From Bacillota bacterium (GTDB lineage: Bacteria > Bacillota_I > Bacilli_A > MOL361 > Turicibacteraceae): DNA of 5,721 nt. The notes beneath the pieces are model-generated. The model searched no databases. It had not been told where the DNA came from and saw only the letters and a program-made list of their open reading frames with translations. Position numbers and translations under genes: made by a program. Below are positions 1-5,632 of this stretch, piece after piece; within the stretch, counting starts at the first letter, position 1, and the number at the start of each line of letters is the position of its first letter. The DNA lies in NCBI GenBank assembly GCA_003486705.1, contig DNGE01000128.1, positions 1 through 5,721 on the forward strand, in the 5' to 3' direction.

Positions 1-2043
1 ATGTGCCACTTTTTCTTTCATGACATCAGTTGCGCTGACGTAATTCCAATCTTCAAAGAAATCTGTTAAATCAACGCCATTTGCAATGGAGTAGGCAACG
101 ACTAATCGCTCTAAGCTTGATGACAGTCCGTTTAAAACGCCATCTGGATTTTCACGGGCAATGCGTGAAGCATTTGCATAAGCGTCTTCATAGTAGTATT
201 CAAGCTGTAATAAAATAGCTAAATACGTGAAATAGCCATGGCTAATTTCTTCGTTTGAGAATCGTTTGTAAATGTAATTCCAATCGGCACGATCTCCATC
301 TCCAAAATGTTTATGTAAAATAGCCGAATAAATATTATTTGTGACTTCTAAATGTTCAATGGTTGAGTTATTAATACTGTGTCCCCATTCGTGGTAGTAT
401 CCCCATCCAAGATTCGGAGCAAATGGAAGTACAATTTGTTTAAAGTGCGACGTATCACGTCTTTCCGTATTCCCGCCGTTGAATCCGACATAGCCAGAAG
501 CTGACCATCCGAAGGCTCCTTTTGTGAACACTCGTGTTGTAAATTTTTGATTGAAGATATGATGGCTCGGATTCTCATCCTCATCATCAAATCCACTAAT
601 ACGTTGAACCTCTTGCCATACGTATTCTTTTTGTTCCATCGTATCATAAACCGAATAGCCAGTTTTATTCATTTCATTAATCGCTGCGATAGCACCGGCA
701 GCAGTCGTTGAAATTGTATTATTTTCCGATACTAATTCTGTAACGTTATAATACACATCATCGCGTACCCCATTTGCAAAATCTTCATCATCAAAACTTA
801 CTTTTTCCATATATGCAAGTAGTGCTGCTTCGTATTCTTCAGGTGTTGTTTCGCCATGGCGATAAATCGGGAAATCAGTTCCCCCAACTAGTCTAACAAT
901 TGGAGCGTAGGCTTGTTGTGATTCTAATGCTGGGTTGTATACATATAAAATAGCAGGACTCATTTCATCAAATTCCTGCGCTGTGATTTGGTTATAACCT
1001 GGTTTTAAATCGTACGTGCGTATCCAACCATTTTTATCGTCAGCAATTTGTCCCATCACAAGTTTCGGATAAATGCCATCTTCATCAGCATCCACATATA
1101 CTTCGATTGTTTCACCTGGTGTTATATAACGTCCAAAACTATCTAATGAGTATGAAGTACGTGGGATTTGATGTTCACGTGCCTCAACTGAAGCATCCCC
1201 ACGTTGAGACGCTGTAATCATCAAATCATTTTTAAATACATCAGGATTTTCATAAATCGCACGCGCATTTTCAATAACTTTTTGATAACGATCTTTTAAT
1301 GGATGACCCACAAGTAATTGCTCTATTTCATTAATTTTTTCCAACGACTGATATTCCTCGGCTAATTGTGTATGCGTTCCATCAACAAAAACGTTGTTAA
1401 TCACATCACTTAACACATCTTCTGAATAAAAAGCTAGTTCGGCTGCACTTGCCCAACTGTTATGTGCTTCAACAAAAACAAATTTTAAGCGTTTAAATTC
1501 TGTCGGTTGAAATTTAATTTCAATCGCATTATTATTTTGAGCGGTTTGAGCACTTCCTACTAAAGTGAAATCATCTCCATCTTCTGTTAAAGAAGTATAA
1601 ATTTCAAATTGTAGTGGGAATCCTTTACCCGTAGCTCCACTTTGACGAACCGTATAAACTAAGCGATTAATCATTTCAATCTCTTCAAACTCCACAATAA
1701 AATGATTTTTGAACGTATCAGTATTTGGCTTTCCAGTTTCCCAATGCGTACTCTTATCTCCATCAATTGCTAAAGTTATTTTACTTGAAGCGTATTGCCC
1801 ACCATTATTCGTAATACTTTTGATATTTTCCATTGGTACTTTATAAACGTCATCATAATTAACTAACTCATCAGCACTTAAATAATTAAACGTTTGAATA
1901 CGAATACTTTCTAAAGCTTCATCCATAACCTGACTTTCTTGATTAATGCTTGTCATATCATTTGCAAAAACATTCGGTAATGTTATCAAAGTTCCTGATA
2001 CAACGGTTGATGCAATGGCTATTGCAATCGTTTTTTTCTTCAT
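1..2043 (-). CDS. Secreted M60-family zinc metallopeptidase with F5/8 type C (discoidin) domain; 3' end beyond window
   Basis: The frame is open for 681 codons from the ATG at 2041-2043 to the left edge, with no stop, so the C-terminus is missing. Residues 1-27 form a signal peptide (KKK, hydrophobic core, VFA cleavage site). Residues ~70-208 resemble an F5/8 type C (CBM32-like) domain: AIDGDKSTHWET, then a beta-rich stretch ending AHNSWASAAELAFY. Residues ~282-400 look like the M60 N-terminal beta region, followed by the catalytic domain. The zinc motif HEWGH is at 551-555, with E552 catalytic, and the third ligand is probably E566 in EVTNN, ten residues on; this fits the gluzincin pattern HExxH(8-28)E. 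M60 enzymes are typically secreted or surface proteases that cut mucin-type glycoproteins, and CBM32-like domains bind glycans; glycoprotein degradation here is inferred from family. The start is supported by AGGAGG 8 nt upstream and by the signal peptide. Expression is probably controlled by the upstream c-di-GMP riboswitch. Confidence 0.93.
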   Translation of the reverse strand, partial: MKKKTIAIAIASTVVSGTLITLPNVFANDMTSINQESQVMDEALESIRIQTFNYLSADELVNYDDVYKVPMENIKSITNNGGQYASSKITLAIDGDKSTHWETGKPNTDTFKNHFIVEFEEIEMINRLVYTVRQSGATGKGFPLQFEIYTSLTEDGDDFTLVGSAQTAQNNNAIEIKFQPTEFKRLKFVFVEAHNSWASAAELAFYSEDVLSDVINNVFVDGTHTQLAEEYQSLEKINEIEQLLVGHPLKDRYQKVIENARAIYENPDVFKNDLMITASQRGDASVEAREHQIPRTSYSLDSFGRYITPGETIEVYVDADEDGIYPKLVMGQIADDKNGWIRTYDLKPGYNQITAQEFDEMSPAILYVYNPALESQQAYAPIVRLVGGTDFPIYRHGETTPEEYEAALLAYMEKVSFDDEDFANGVRDDVYYNVTELVSENNTISTTAAGAIAAINEMNKTGYSVYDTMEQKEYVWQEVQRISGFDDEDENPSHHIFNQKFTTRVFTKGAFGWSASGYVGFNGGNTERRDTSHFKQIVLPFAPNLGWGYYHEWGHSINNSTIEHLEVTNNIYSAILHKHFGDGDRADWNYIYKRFSNEEISHGYFTYLAILLQLEYYYEDAYANASRIARENPDGVLNGLSSSLERLVVAYSIANGVDLTDFFEDWNYVSATDVMKEKVAH

Positions 2044-2051
2044 TATCTCGT

Positions 2052-2057
2052 CCTCCT
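2052..2057 (-). promoter_or_regulatory. Ribosome binding site of the M60 peptidase gene
   Basis: A perfect AGGAGG (minus strand) lies 8 nt before the ATG at 2041-2043 and fixes the start. A second AGGAGG occurs at 2086-2091 without an ATG at suitable distance. The two copies are discussed under findings. Confidence 0.85.
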
Positions 2058-2100
2058 AATAACTTGGGATTACGTAGAATGAATTCCTCCTAAAAGCCAT

Positions 2101-2129
2101 AAAAAAAACTACCTAAAAAATAGGTAGTT
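2101..2129 (-). terminator. Rho-independent terminator in the riboswitch expression platform
   Basis: On the minus strand, AACTACCTA (2129-2121) and TAGGTAGTT (2115-2107) form a perfect 9-bp stem with a 5-nt T loop. The T tract runs on to 2101. It lies downstream of the c-di-GMP aptamer and ~57 nt before the peptidase start, inside the 5' leader. It is therefore a conditional terminator rather than the end of a gene. Confidence 0.88.
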
Positions 2130-2203
2130 GCCAATTACTTAATCTACACTTGTTTCGTTAAGTGATTAAGTAACAAAAAGACATGATTGGACTTTTTGGC
2201 AAC
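2127..2203 (-). promoter_or_regulatory. Candidate antiterminator linking aptamer and terminator
   Basis: The 3' end of the aptamer, GTTGCCAA (2203-2196, minus strand), is exactly complementary to TTGGCAAC (2134-2127), which overlaps the first three bases of the terminator 5' arm. Between them lie two hairpins that bring the halves together. One is CAAAAAG/CTTTTTG. The other is a 10-bp perfect stem, TTACTTAATC (2173-2164) with GATTAAGTAA (2144-2135), whose 3' arm directly adjoins TTGGCAAC. Because GTTGCC belongs to the conserved aptamer, ligand binding should withhold it from this pairing and favour the terminator. The pairings are seen in the sequence; the switching direction is inferred. Confidence 0.6.
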
Positions 2204-2367
2204 TGGCTGGCATCGTTTAAATAAAAATCTTTACATGATCAAACTCAATCTTCCCTATTGATTTTGATTCATGAAAAGACTCTTCTGAATTTCGATAAAC
2301 TTTAACAAAATTCATAAACATTAGCCCCTATAGCTTTGCGTCTTCGAGTTTCCTCGAATTTGCCTAT
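2198..2367 (-). promoter_or_regulatory. Cyclic di-GMP-I (GEMM) riboswitch aptamer with enlarged second hairpin
   Basis: Read on the minus strand, the element has the GEMM hallmarks in order. ATAGGCAAA (2367-2359) comes first, then the stem TTCGAG-GAAA-CTCGAA with a GNRA tetraloop (2358-2343). The conserved GACGCAAAGCTATAGG follows (2342-2327), then GGCTAA, and the 3' signature GATGCCAGCCAGTTGCC ends at 2198. ATAGGC pairs with GCTAT with one G bulged, as expected around the ligand site. GG is kept in GGCAAA where cGAMP-type variants carry an A, so c-di-GMP is the likely ligand. The second hairpin begins ATGTTTA (2321-2315) with TAAACGAT (2219-2212), then holds ~95 extra nt, making the aptamer ~170 nt instead of the usual ~90. 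It sits in the leader of the M60 peptidase gene, upstream of a terminator. Confidence 0.88.
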
Positions 2368-2399
2368 TAAATTCTAAATTTCTACACTTTTACCATAAT

Positions 2400-2405
2400 A
2401 TTATA
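2400..2405 (-). promoter_or_regulatory. Probable -10 box of the riboswitch/peptidase transcript
   Basis: A perfect TATAAT (minus strand) lies ~33 nt upstream of the first conserved aptamer base, in a very AT-rich stretch. This position would start the leader around 2390-2393. No good -35 hexamer stands at 17 nt; TGTACA at 2431-2426 is the nearest resemblance, but the spacing is poor. Alternative overlapping -10 matches such as TATATT exist, so the exact start is uncertain. Confidence 0.45.
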
Positions 2406-2463
2406 ATATAGGATTTTTTTGTATTTGTACAGTTGTATAATCATGTCATTTTAGTCACCTATA

Positions 2464-2503
2464 GAAAAAAGGTATAATTCCTATTGAAATAGAAATCATA
2501 CCT
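2464..2503 (-). terminator. Leftward Rho-independent terminator-like hairpin with no obvious gene
   Basis: Arms 2470-2484 and 2489-2503 pair at 13 of 15 positions around a 4-nt loop (outer arms AGGTAT/ATACCT). The stem is flanked at 2464-2469 by six A on the plus strand, so a minus-strand transcript would read stem then TTTTTT. The plus-strand side has no T tract, so it serves leftward transcription. No convincing minus-strand gene lies to its right before marR. It may end an antisense or small transcript, or shield the riboswitch promoter. Confidence 0.5.
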
Positions 2504-2575
2504 CTAACATTTATTAAATTATCTTTGATAGCATTTATTTTTGAAACATCACAGGTGCCAAACAACCTTCCTTGC

Positions 2576-2604
2576 TTGACACACCTATCTCTCCTTGTTA
2601 TATT
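2576..2604 (+). promoter_or_regulatory. Sigma-A-type promoter of the marR gene
   Basis: TTGACA (2576-2581), a 17-nt spacer and TATATT (2599-2604) form a near-consensus promoter. The start point would fall around 2610-2612, inside the palindromic operator at 2606-2619. The promoter shows that an upstream in-frame ATG at 2572 cannot be the real marR start, since it lies before the -35 box. Confidence 0.85.
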
Positions 2605-2605
2605 A

Positions 2606-2619
2606 GTTTTGTGCAAAAC
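2606..2619. promoter_or_regulatory. Palindromic operator O1 over the marR start point
   Basis: GTTTTGTGCAAAAC is an inverted repeat of 6-bp arms with a 2-bp centre. It starts one base after the -10 box and covers the predicted +1. It differs by one base from the site at 3120-3133. The placement fits repression by the adjacent MarR protein, with autoregulation inferred. Confidence 0.7.
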
Positions 2620-2643
2620 ATTTTTACTACTAAGGAGACACCT

Positions 2644-3087
2644 ATGACTAGACAAAAACAACTTAAGCTCGGTCTTGATATTAGTAAAATAGATCATATT
2701 ATTACAAGAAATGTAGATGCAGCTGTCATCAAAGCTATTGATAATAGCTTAACCGTTGCCCAAGCTTACACGCTAGATTTTATTGTTCTTGAAAGTCATC
2801 ATAACGATATTTTTCAAAAAGATTTAGAAAAAGGACTTGATCTTAAGCGATCTTCTGTTAGTTTGATGCTTAATAACATGGAAAAAAATAATTTAATTCA
2901 AAGAATTCCAGTTTCAGAGGATGCACGCTTAAAAAAAATTGTGCTAACCGACAAGGCTATTCAAATTTATGAAAAAATCTCTACTGCTATTGATTCAGTT
3001 GAAGATCGGCTAAGTAACAACGTCAGTGAACAAGAATTAAAGACGTTTTATCAGGTCCTTGATAAAATAAGGCATAATCTAGATTAA
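2644..3087 (+). CDS. MarR-family winged-helix transcriptional regulator
   Basis: The protein is 147 aa, a normal MarR length. The start at 2644 follows AAGGAG (2632-2637) by 6 nt and lies downstream of the promoter; an upstream in-frame ATG at 2572 precedes the -35 box and is not used. Helices flank a winged helix-turn-helix: residues 37-50 (LTVAQAYTLDFIVL), recognition region ~67-87 (KRSSVSLMLNNMEKNNLIQR), and a wing at ~88-102 with the family D-x-R signature (D93, R95). The terminal helices (~5-32 and ~104-145) would form the dimer interface. MarR proteins usually repress a neighbouring gene and are released by small phenolic or drug ligands, or by thiol oxidation. No cysteine is present, so thiol-based sensing is unlikely. 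The matching palindromes before this gene and the MATE gene suggest it represses both. The ligand is unknown. Confidence 0.93.
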   Translation: MTRQKQLKLGLDISKIDHIITRNVDAAVIKAIDNSLTVAQAYTLDFIVLESHHNDIFQKDLEKGLDLKRSSVSLMLNNMEKNNLIQRIPVSEDARLKKIVLTDKAIQIYEKISTAIDSVEDRLSNNVSEQELKTFYQVLDKIRHNLD

Positions 3088-3102
3088 CCGTTTATAACGG
3101 TT
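3086..3102 (+). terminator. Weak hairpin overlapping the marR stop codon (possible attenuator)
   Basis: AACCGTT (3086-3092) and AACGGTT (3096-3102) form a 7-bp stem with a 3-nt loop. It uses the last two bases of the marR TAA and is followed by a broken T tract (TTATCTTT). It could partly reduce read-through from marR into the MATE gene, but it is too weak to call a full terminator. Confidence 0.4.
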
Positions 3103-3119
3103 TTATCTTTCTCCATATT
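3091..3119 (+). promoter_or_regulatory. Candidate weak promoter for the MATE gene
   Basis: TTTATA (3091-3096), a 17-nt spacer and CATATT (3114-3119) match the consensus at about four of six positions each. The geometry copies the marR promoter, with the palindrome following immediately after the -10 box. That parallel is the main support; transcription from the marR promoter may also reach the gene. Confidence 0.4.
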
Positions 3120-3133
3120 GTTTTGCGCAAAAC
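3120..3133. promoter_or_regulatory. Palindromic operator O2 upstream of the MATE gene
   Basis: GTTTTGCGCAAAAC is a perfect 14-bp palindrome, 25 bp before the MATE start codon. It differs from O1 (2606-2619) only at one central base. The shared site is good evidence that one regulator, most likely the MarR protein encoded between the two copies, binds both places. Confidence 0.75.
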
Positions 3134-3158
3134 TAATAATTAAAAAGGAGAGAGATTA

Positions 3159-4535
3159 ATGAATCAAGTATTGAATTTTACAGAGGGGAAAATATTATTA
3201 CCTTTATTAAAATTTACGATTCCTATTTTAATCGCATTATTTTTACAAACGATGTATGGCGCAGTGGATTTACTCATTGTCGGTCAGTTTGGTCATGCAG
3301 CCGATGTATCCGCTGTTTCAACAGGAAGTCAGGTCATGATGGGCGTCACCGCATTGATTACTGGGTTGACAATGGGAATTACAATCGCAATTGGACAAAA
3401 ACTCGGAGAGGGAAAAAAGAAAGAGGCAGGAAATGTTGTCGGTAGTGGGATTGCGATATTTGCAGTTATGGCAGTGGTCATAACGTTAATTGTTGTGACA
3501 TTTGCCTCATCAATTGCAAAAATTATGCATGCACCAACTGAAGCCTTTGATAGTACGATTTCGTACATTAGAATTTGCGGACTTGGTGCCGTATTTGTCA
3601 TTGCTTACAATGTTATTGGGGGGGTATTCAGAGGTATCGGAGATTCTAAAACACCGCTAATGACCGTTGGAATTGCTTGTGTGGTTAACATTGTGGCTGA
3701 CTTAGTTTTCGTTGGTTTATTTAAAATGGCAGCAACTGGGGCTGCTTTTGCTACTGTATTAGCTCAGTCCACAAGTGTTATCTTATCTTTAATTTTAATC
3801 AAAAGACGCGGTCTGCCTTTCGAATTTTCATTAAAAAGTATCCAATTTCATAAACAGTTAACAACTCAAATTATTAAATACGGTGCACCCATTGCTTTAC
3901 AAGATGTTCTTGTCAATTTATCATTCTTAGTTATTATGATGATTGGTAACTCGATGGGCGTCGTCTCTTCAGCTGGTATTGGAGTTGCGGAAAAACTCGT
4001 CGGGTTTATCATGTTAATTCCACTTTCTTTTGCTCAAGCTGTTTCTGCCTTTGTAGCCCAAAACTATGGGGCAAAACAATATGATCGAGCTAAGAAAGTT
4101 CTACTTTATTCAATCATCACCTCTTTCGGGTGTGGCCTTGTTATGTTCTATATCACCTTCTTCCATGGTAACCTATTATCAGGATTATTCTCTAAAGATG
4201 AAGCTGTTATTTTAGCGGCTTGGGATTATATGAAAGCATATGGAATAGATTGTCTCTTTACAGCCATTATGTTTAGTATGGTTGGCTATTTCAATGGGTG
4301 TGGAAAAACAACCTTTGTTATGGTTCAAGGTATTATTGGGGCATTTTGCATCAGAATTCCAGTCTCATTTTTAATGAGTCAACTAGAACCAACCTCATTA
4401 TTTAAAGTCGGGCTTGCAACCCCAATGTCTACGTTCGTTCAAGTCATCTTGTGCGTCACGTTCTTCGTCTATCTATCCAAGCGATTTACAAAAGAAGAAA
4501 CTACTTTTGTTGCCAAAGAATTATCTAAAGTTTAA
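3159..4535 (+). CDS. MATE-family multidrug efflux transporter (DinF/NorM-like)
   Basis: The 458-aa integral membrane protein has the usual MATE length and about twelve hydrophobic segments in two homologous six-helix lobes. The N-lobe shows YGAVDLLIVGQFG (33-45), IAIGQKLGEGKKKEA (76-90) and FRGIGDSKTPL (157-167). The C-lobe counterparts are FVAQNYGAKQYDRAKK (298-313) and YFNGCGKT (377-384). D37 and D181 fit the pair of acidic N-lobe residues that couple cation flow in the DinF branch (D41/D184 in PfMATE). Such transporters export cationic drugs, dyes or metabolites using H+ or Na+ gradients; the substrate here is not predictable. The start follows AAGGAG (3145-3150) by 8 nt. It lies 71 bp after marR and carries the same operator, so it is probably that regulator's main target. 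A run of seven G (3618-3624) in codons 154-155 is unusual for this AT-rich gene. Confidence 0.95.
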   Translation: MNQVLNFTEGKILLPLLKFTIPILIALFLQTMYGAVDLLIVGQFGHAADVSAVSTGSQVMMGVTALITGLTMGITIAIGQKLGEGKKKEAGNVVGSGIAIFAVMAVVITLIVVTFASSIAKIMHAPTEAFDSTISYIRICGLGAVFVIAYNVIGGVFRGIGDSKTPLMTVGIACVVNIVADLVFVGLFKMAATGAAFATVLAQSTSVILSLILIKRRGLPFEFSLKSIQFHKQLTTQIIKYGAPIALQDVLVNLSFLVIMMIGNSMGVVSSAGIGVAEKLVGFIMLIPLSFAQAVSAFVAQNYGAKQYDRAKKVLLYSIITSFGCGLVMFYITFFHGNLLSGLFSKDEAVILAAWDYMKAYGIDCLFTAIMFSMVGYFNGCGKTTFVMVQGIIGAFCIRIPVSFLMSQLEPTSLFKVGLATPMSTFVQVILCVTFFVYLSKRFTKEETTFVAKELSKV

Positions 4536-4570
4536 ATTAAAATATTATAACTAAAAGAATCTCTATCTCA

Positions 4571-4624
4571 TAAAAAAAGAATGATCTAATATTACCATTA
4601 ACTAATATTAGATCATTTTTTTTT
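4571..4624. terminator. Strong bidirectional Rho-independent terminator after the MATE gene
   Basis: A perfect 15-bp stem pairs 4580-4594 with 4603-4617 around an 8-nt loop. A run of nine T follows on the plus strand (4616-4624), and seven A precede it (4572-4578), giving a T tract on the minus strand too. It ends the marR-MATE unit and would also end a minus-strand transcript arriving from the decayed gene at 4638-4886. Confidence 0.92.
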
Positions 4625-4637
4625 ATTAAACTAAACT

Positions 4638-4886
4638 TCATCCCCATCCGGTTCCACTTAAAGATTGAAAACCTATTTTTCTCATAACATCATCATGTGT
4701 AGCCATGAAGGCTAATGGACACTTCTATTTCCACATGGGTGTTAAATTTAGAAGTTTTGTTTTTAATTCCTCTCGTTTTTTCACATCATTTCCTTCTGCC
4801 TCTAAAACATTTTAGAATAATTATAGATATATTCTTGAATAGAATTTTTTCGTATTTAGTGTAAAGTTTTTGCATTCTTCATAATT
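4638..4886 (-). pseudogene. Candidate decayed gene, function unrecognised
   Basis: One minus-strand frame reads protein-like for ~82 codons ending at TGA (4638-4640), broken by stops at 4823-4821, 4814-4812 and 4727-4725. Readable pieces are NYEECKNFTLNTKKFYSRIY, then LEAEGNDVKKREELKTKLLN continuing to LTPMWK, then CPLAFMATHDDVMRKIGFQ followed by SLSGTGWG. The last two pieces are 28 codons each with charged, ordinary composition. No RBS or intact start is seen. The stretch is bounded by the azoR terminator upstream and the bidirectional terminator 14-20 nt downstream, as a former transcription unit would be. Apart from this the 460-base gap between the MATE gene and azoR holds only the two terminators. 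I do not recognise the family; chance or a non-coding RNA remain possible. Confidence 0.35.
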
Positions 4887-4900
4887 AAGCGTTTACTGTT

Positions 4901-4929
4901 TTTATGAAATGTTCTCTATAAAAGTGCAA
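4901..4929 (-). promoter_or_regulatory. Possible relic promoter of the decayed gene
   Basis: On the minus strand, TTGCAC (4929-4924), a 17-nt spacer and CATAAA (4906-4901) make a passable promoter. It points into the broken frame at 4886-4638, just after the azoR terminator. The match is moderate and such matches are common in AT-rich DNA. Confidence 0.25.
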
Positions 4930-4941
4930 CTCCCATTTCAA

Positions 4942-4970
4942 ATTAAAAGGCCGGCAATTAGCCGGCCTTT
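4942..4970 (-). terminator. Rho-independent terminator of azoR
   Basis: AAAGGCCGGC (4946-4955) and GCCGGCCTTT (4961-4970) form a 10-bp perfect, GC-rich stem with a 5-nt loop. On the minus strand the stem ends in a short T run (TTTT then AATT). It lies 26 nt past the azoR stop codon. Confidence 0.88.
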
Positions 4971-4996
4971 ACTTATTAACACTGCATAAAGATGTC

Positions 4997-5632
4997 TTAA
5001 AATGTTTTAACTAACTCTAACGCTTTCTCAATGGCTTTTTCTTTTATTTCATCTGCTTGTTGTGGCGCATATGCCATTCCTTCAACAAAGACTGTTTCAA
5101 TATCTTCAATACCGATAAATTTACTAATTGTTGTCACATAACTATCTGAATATTCGAACGCTTTTCCTGGTCCTTGTGAATATACGCCTCCACTTGCGTG
5201 AATATGCACGGCTTTCTTATTTTGTAATAATCCGATTGGGCCATTTTCTGTGTATTTAAATGTTTTACCTGCAACAACTGCTGTATCTAAATAAGCTTTC
5301 ATCATCGCTGGAATGCTTAAATTCCACATCGGTGTTACAAATACATATTTATCTGCTTGCATAAATTGAGTTGTTAATTCATTGAAGCGTCCTACTTTTT
5401 CTTGTTGCGCAGCTGTTAATGATCCAAATTCTCCACCTTTACCTAACACGTCCCACGCTGTTAAAATATCTCTATCAATTAATGGAATATCATGTTCATA
5501 CACTTCAATTTCAATAACCTCATCTTGTGGATTCAACACTTTATACTTCTCAATAAATTGTCGCCCTACTTGTAAACTAAATGATTTTTCCTCTGCCTTT
5601 GGATTAGCTGTAATATATAATACTTTTTTCAT
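4997..5632 (-). CDS. azoR: FMN-dependent NADH-azoreductase / quinone reductase
   Basis: The 211-aa protein matches the length and layout of AzoR flavodoxin-fold enzymes. The N-terminal strand MKKVLYITANPK leads to the FMN-phosphate loop with S17 and S19. The FMN-isoalloxazine motif PMWNLSIPAMMKAYLD is at 101-116, matching the PM[YW]N signature of the family. HASGGVYSQGP (145-155) is the second flavin loop. Such cytosolic homodimers use NADH to reduce azo dyes and, probably more relevant in nature, quinones by two electrons, which avoids radical formation. The start follows AAGGAG (5641-5646) by 8 nt. The gene is alone on its strand, with its own terminator and a likely promoter. Its closeness to an efflux pump suits a detoxification neighbourhood, but no operator is shared. 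Family assignment is firm; the physiological substrate is unknown. Confidence 0.95.
   Translation of the reverse strand: MKKVLYITANPKAEEKSFSLQVGRQFIEKYKVLNPQDEVIEIEVYEHDIPLIDRDILTAWDVLGKGGEFGSLTAAQQEKVGRFNELTTQFMQADKYVFVTPMWNLSIPAMMKAYLDTAVVAGKTFKYTENGPIGLLQNKKAVHIHASGGVYSQGPGKAFEYSDSYVTTISKFIGIEDIETVFVEGMAYAPQQADEIKEKAIEKALELVKTF

Noticed and set aside
348..647. Minus-strand frame of 99 codons inside the M60 region
   Set aside because: It lies in another frame within the M60 catalytic coding sequence, shows no RBS or family features, and the M60 frame is clearly the coding one.
2198..2367. cGAMP-specific (GEMM-Ib) reading of the riboswitch
   Set aside because: The ligand-contacting G in GGCAAA is retained, whereas cGAMP-type variants carry A there. 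Dual specificity still needs a binding test.
2436..2441. Plus-strand TATAAT between the riboswitch promoter and marR
   Set aside because: No -35 box at proper distance, and nothing on the plus strand starts nearby; marR has its own near-consensus promoter.
2536..2590. Imperfect AGGTG/CACCT inverted segments upstream of marR as a riboswitch or T-box
   Set aside because: The segment lies upstream of the promoter's start point and shows no conserved aptamer or T-box sequence.
2572..2643. Upstream in-frame ATG extending MarR by 24 residues
   Set aside because: It precedes the -35 box and lacks an RBS; the ATG at 2644 has AAGGAG 6 nt upstream and gives a typical MarR length.
2455..2697. Minus-strand 80-codon frame opposite the marR start
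   Set aside because: It overlaps the marR promoter, operator and terminator-like hairpin, has no RBS, and its composition is not protein-like over most of its length.
3329..3601. Minus-strand 90-codon frame inside the MATE gene
   Set aside because: It is antisense to well-conserved transporter sequence and reads as low-complexity hydrophobic and proline-rich shadow.
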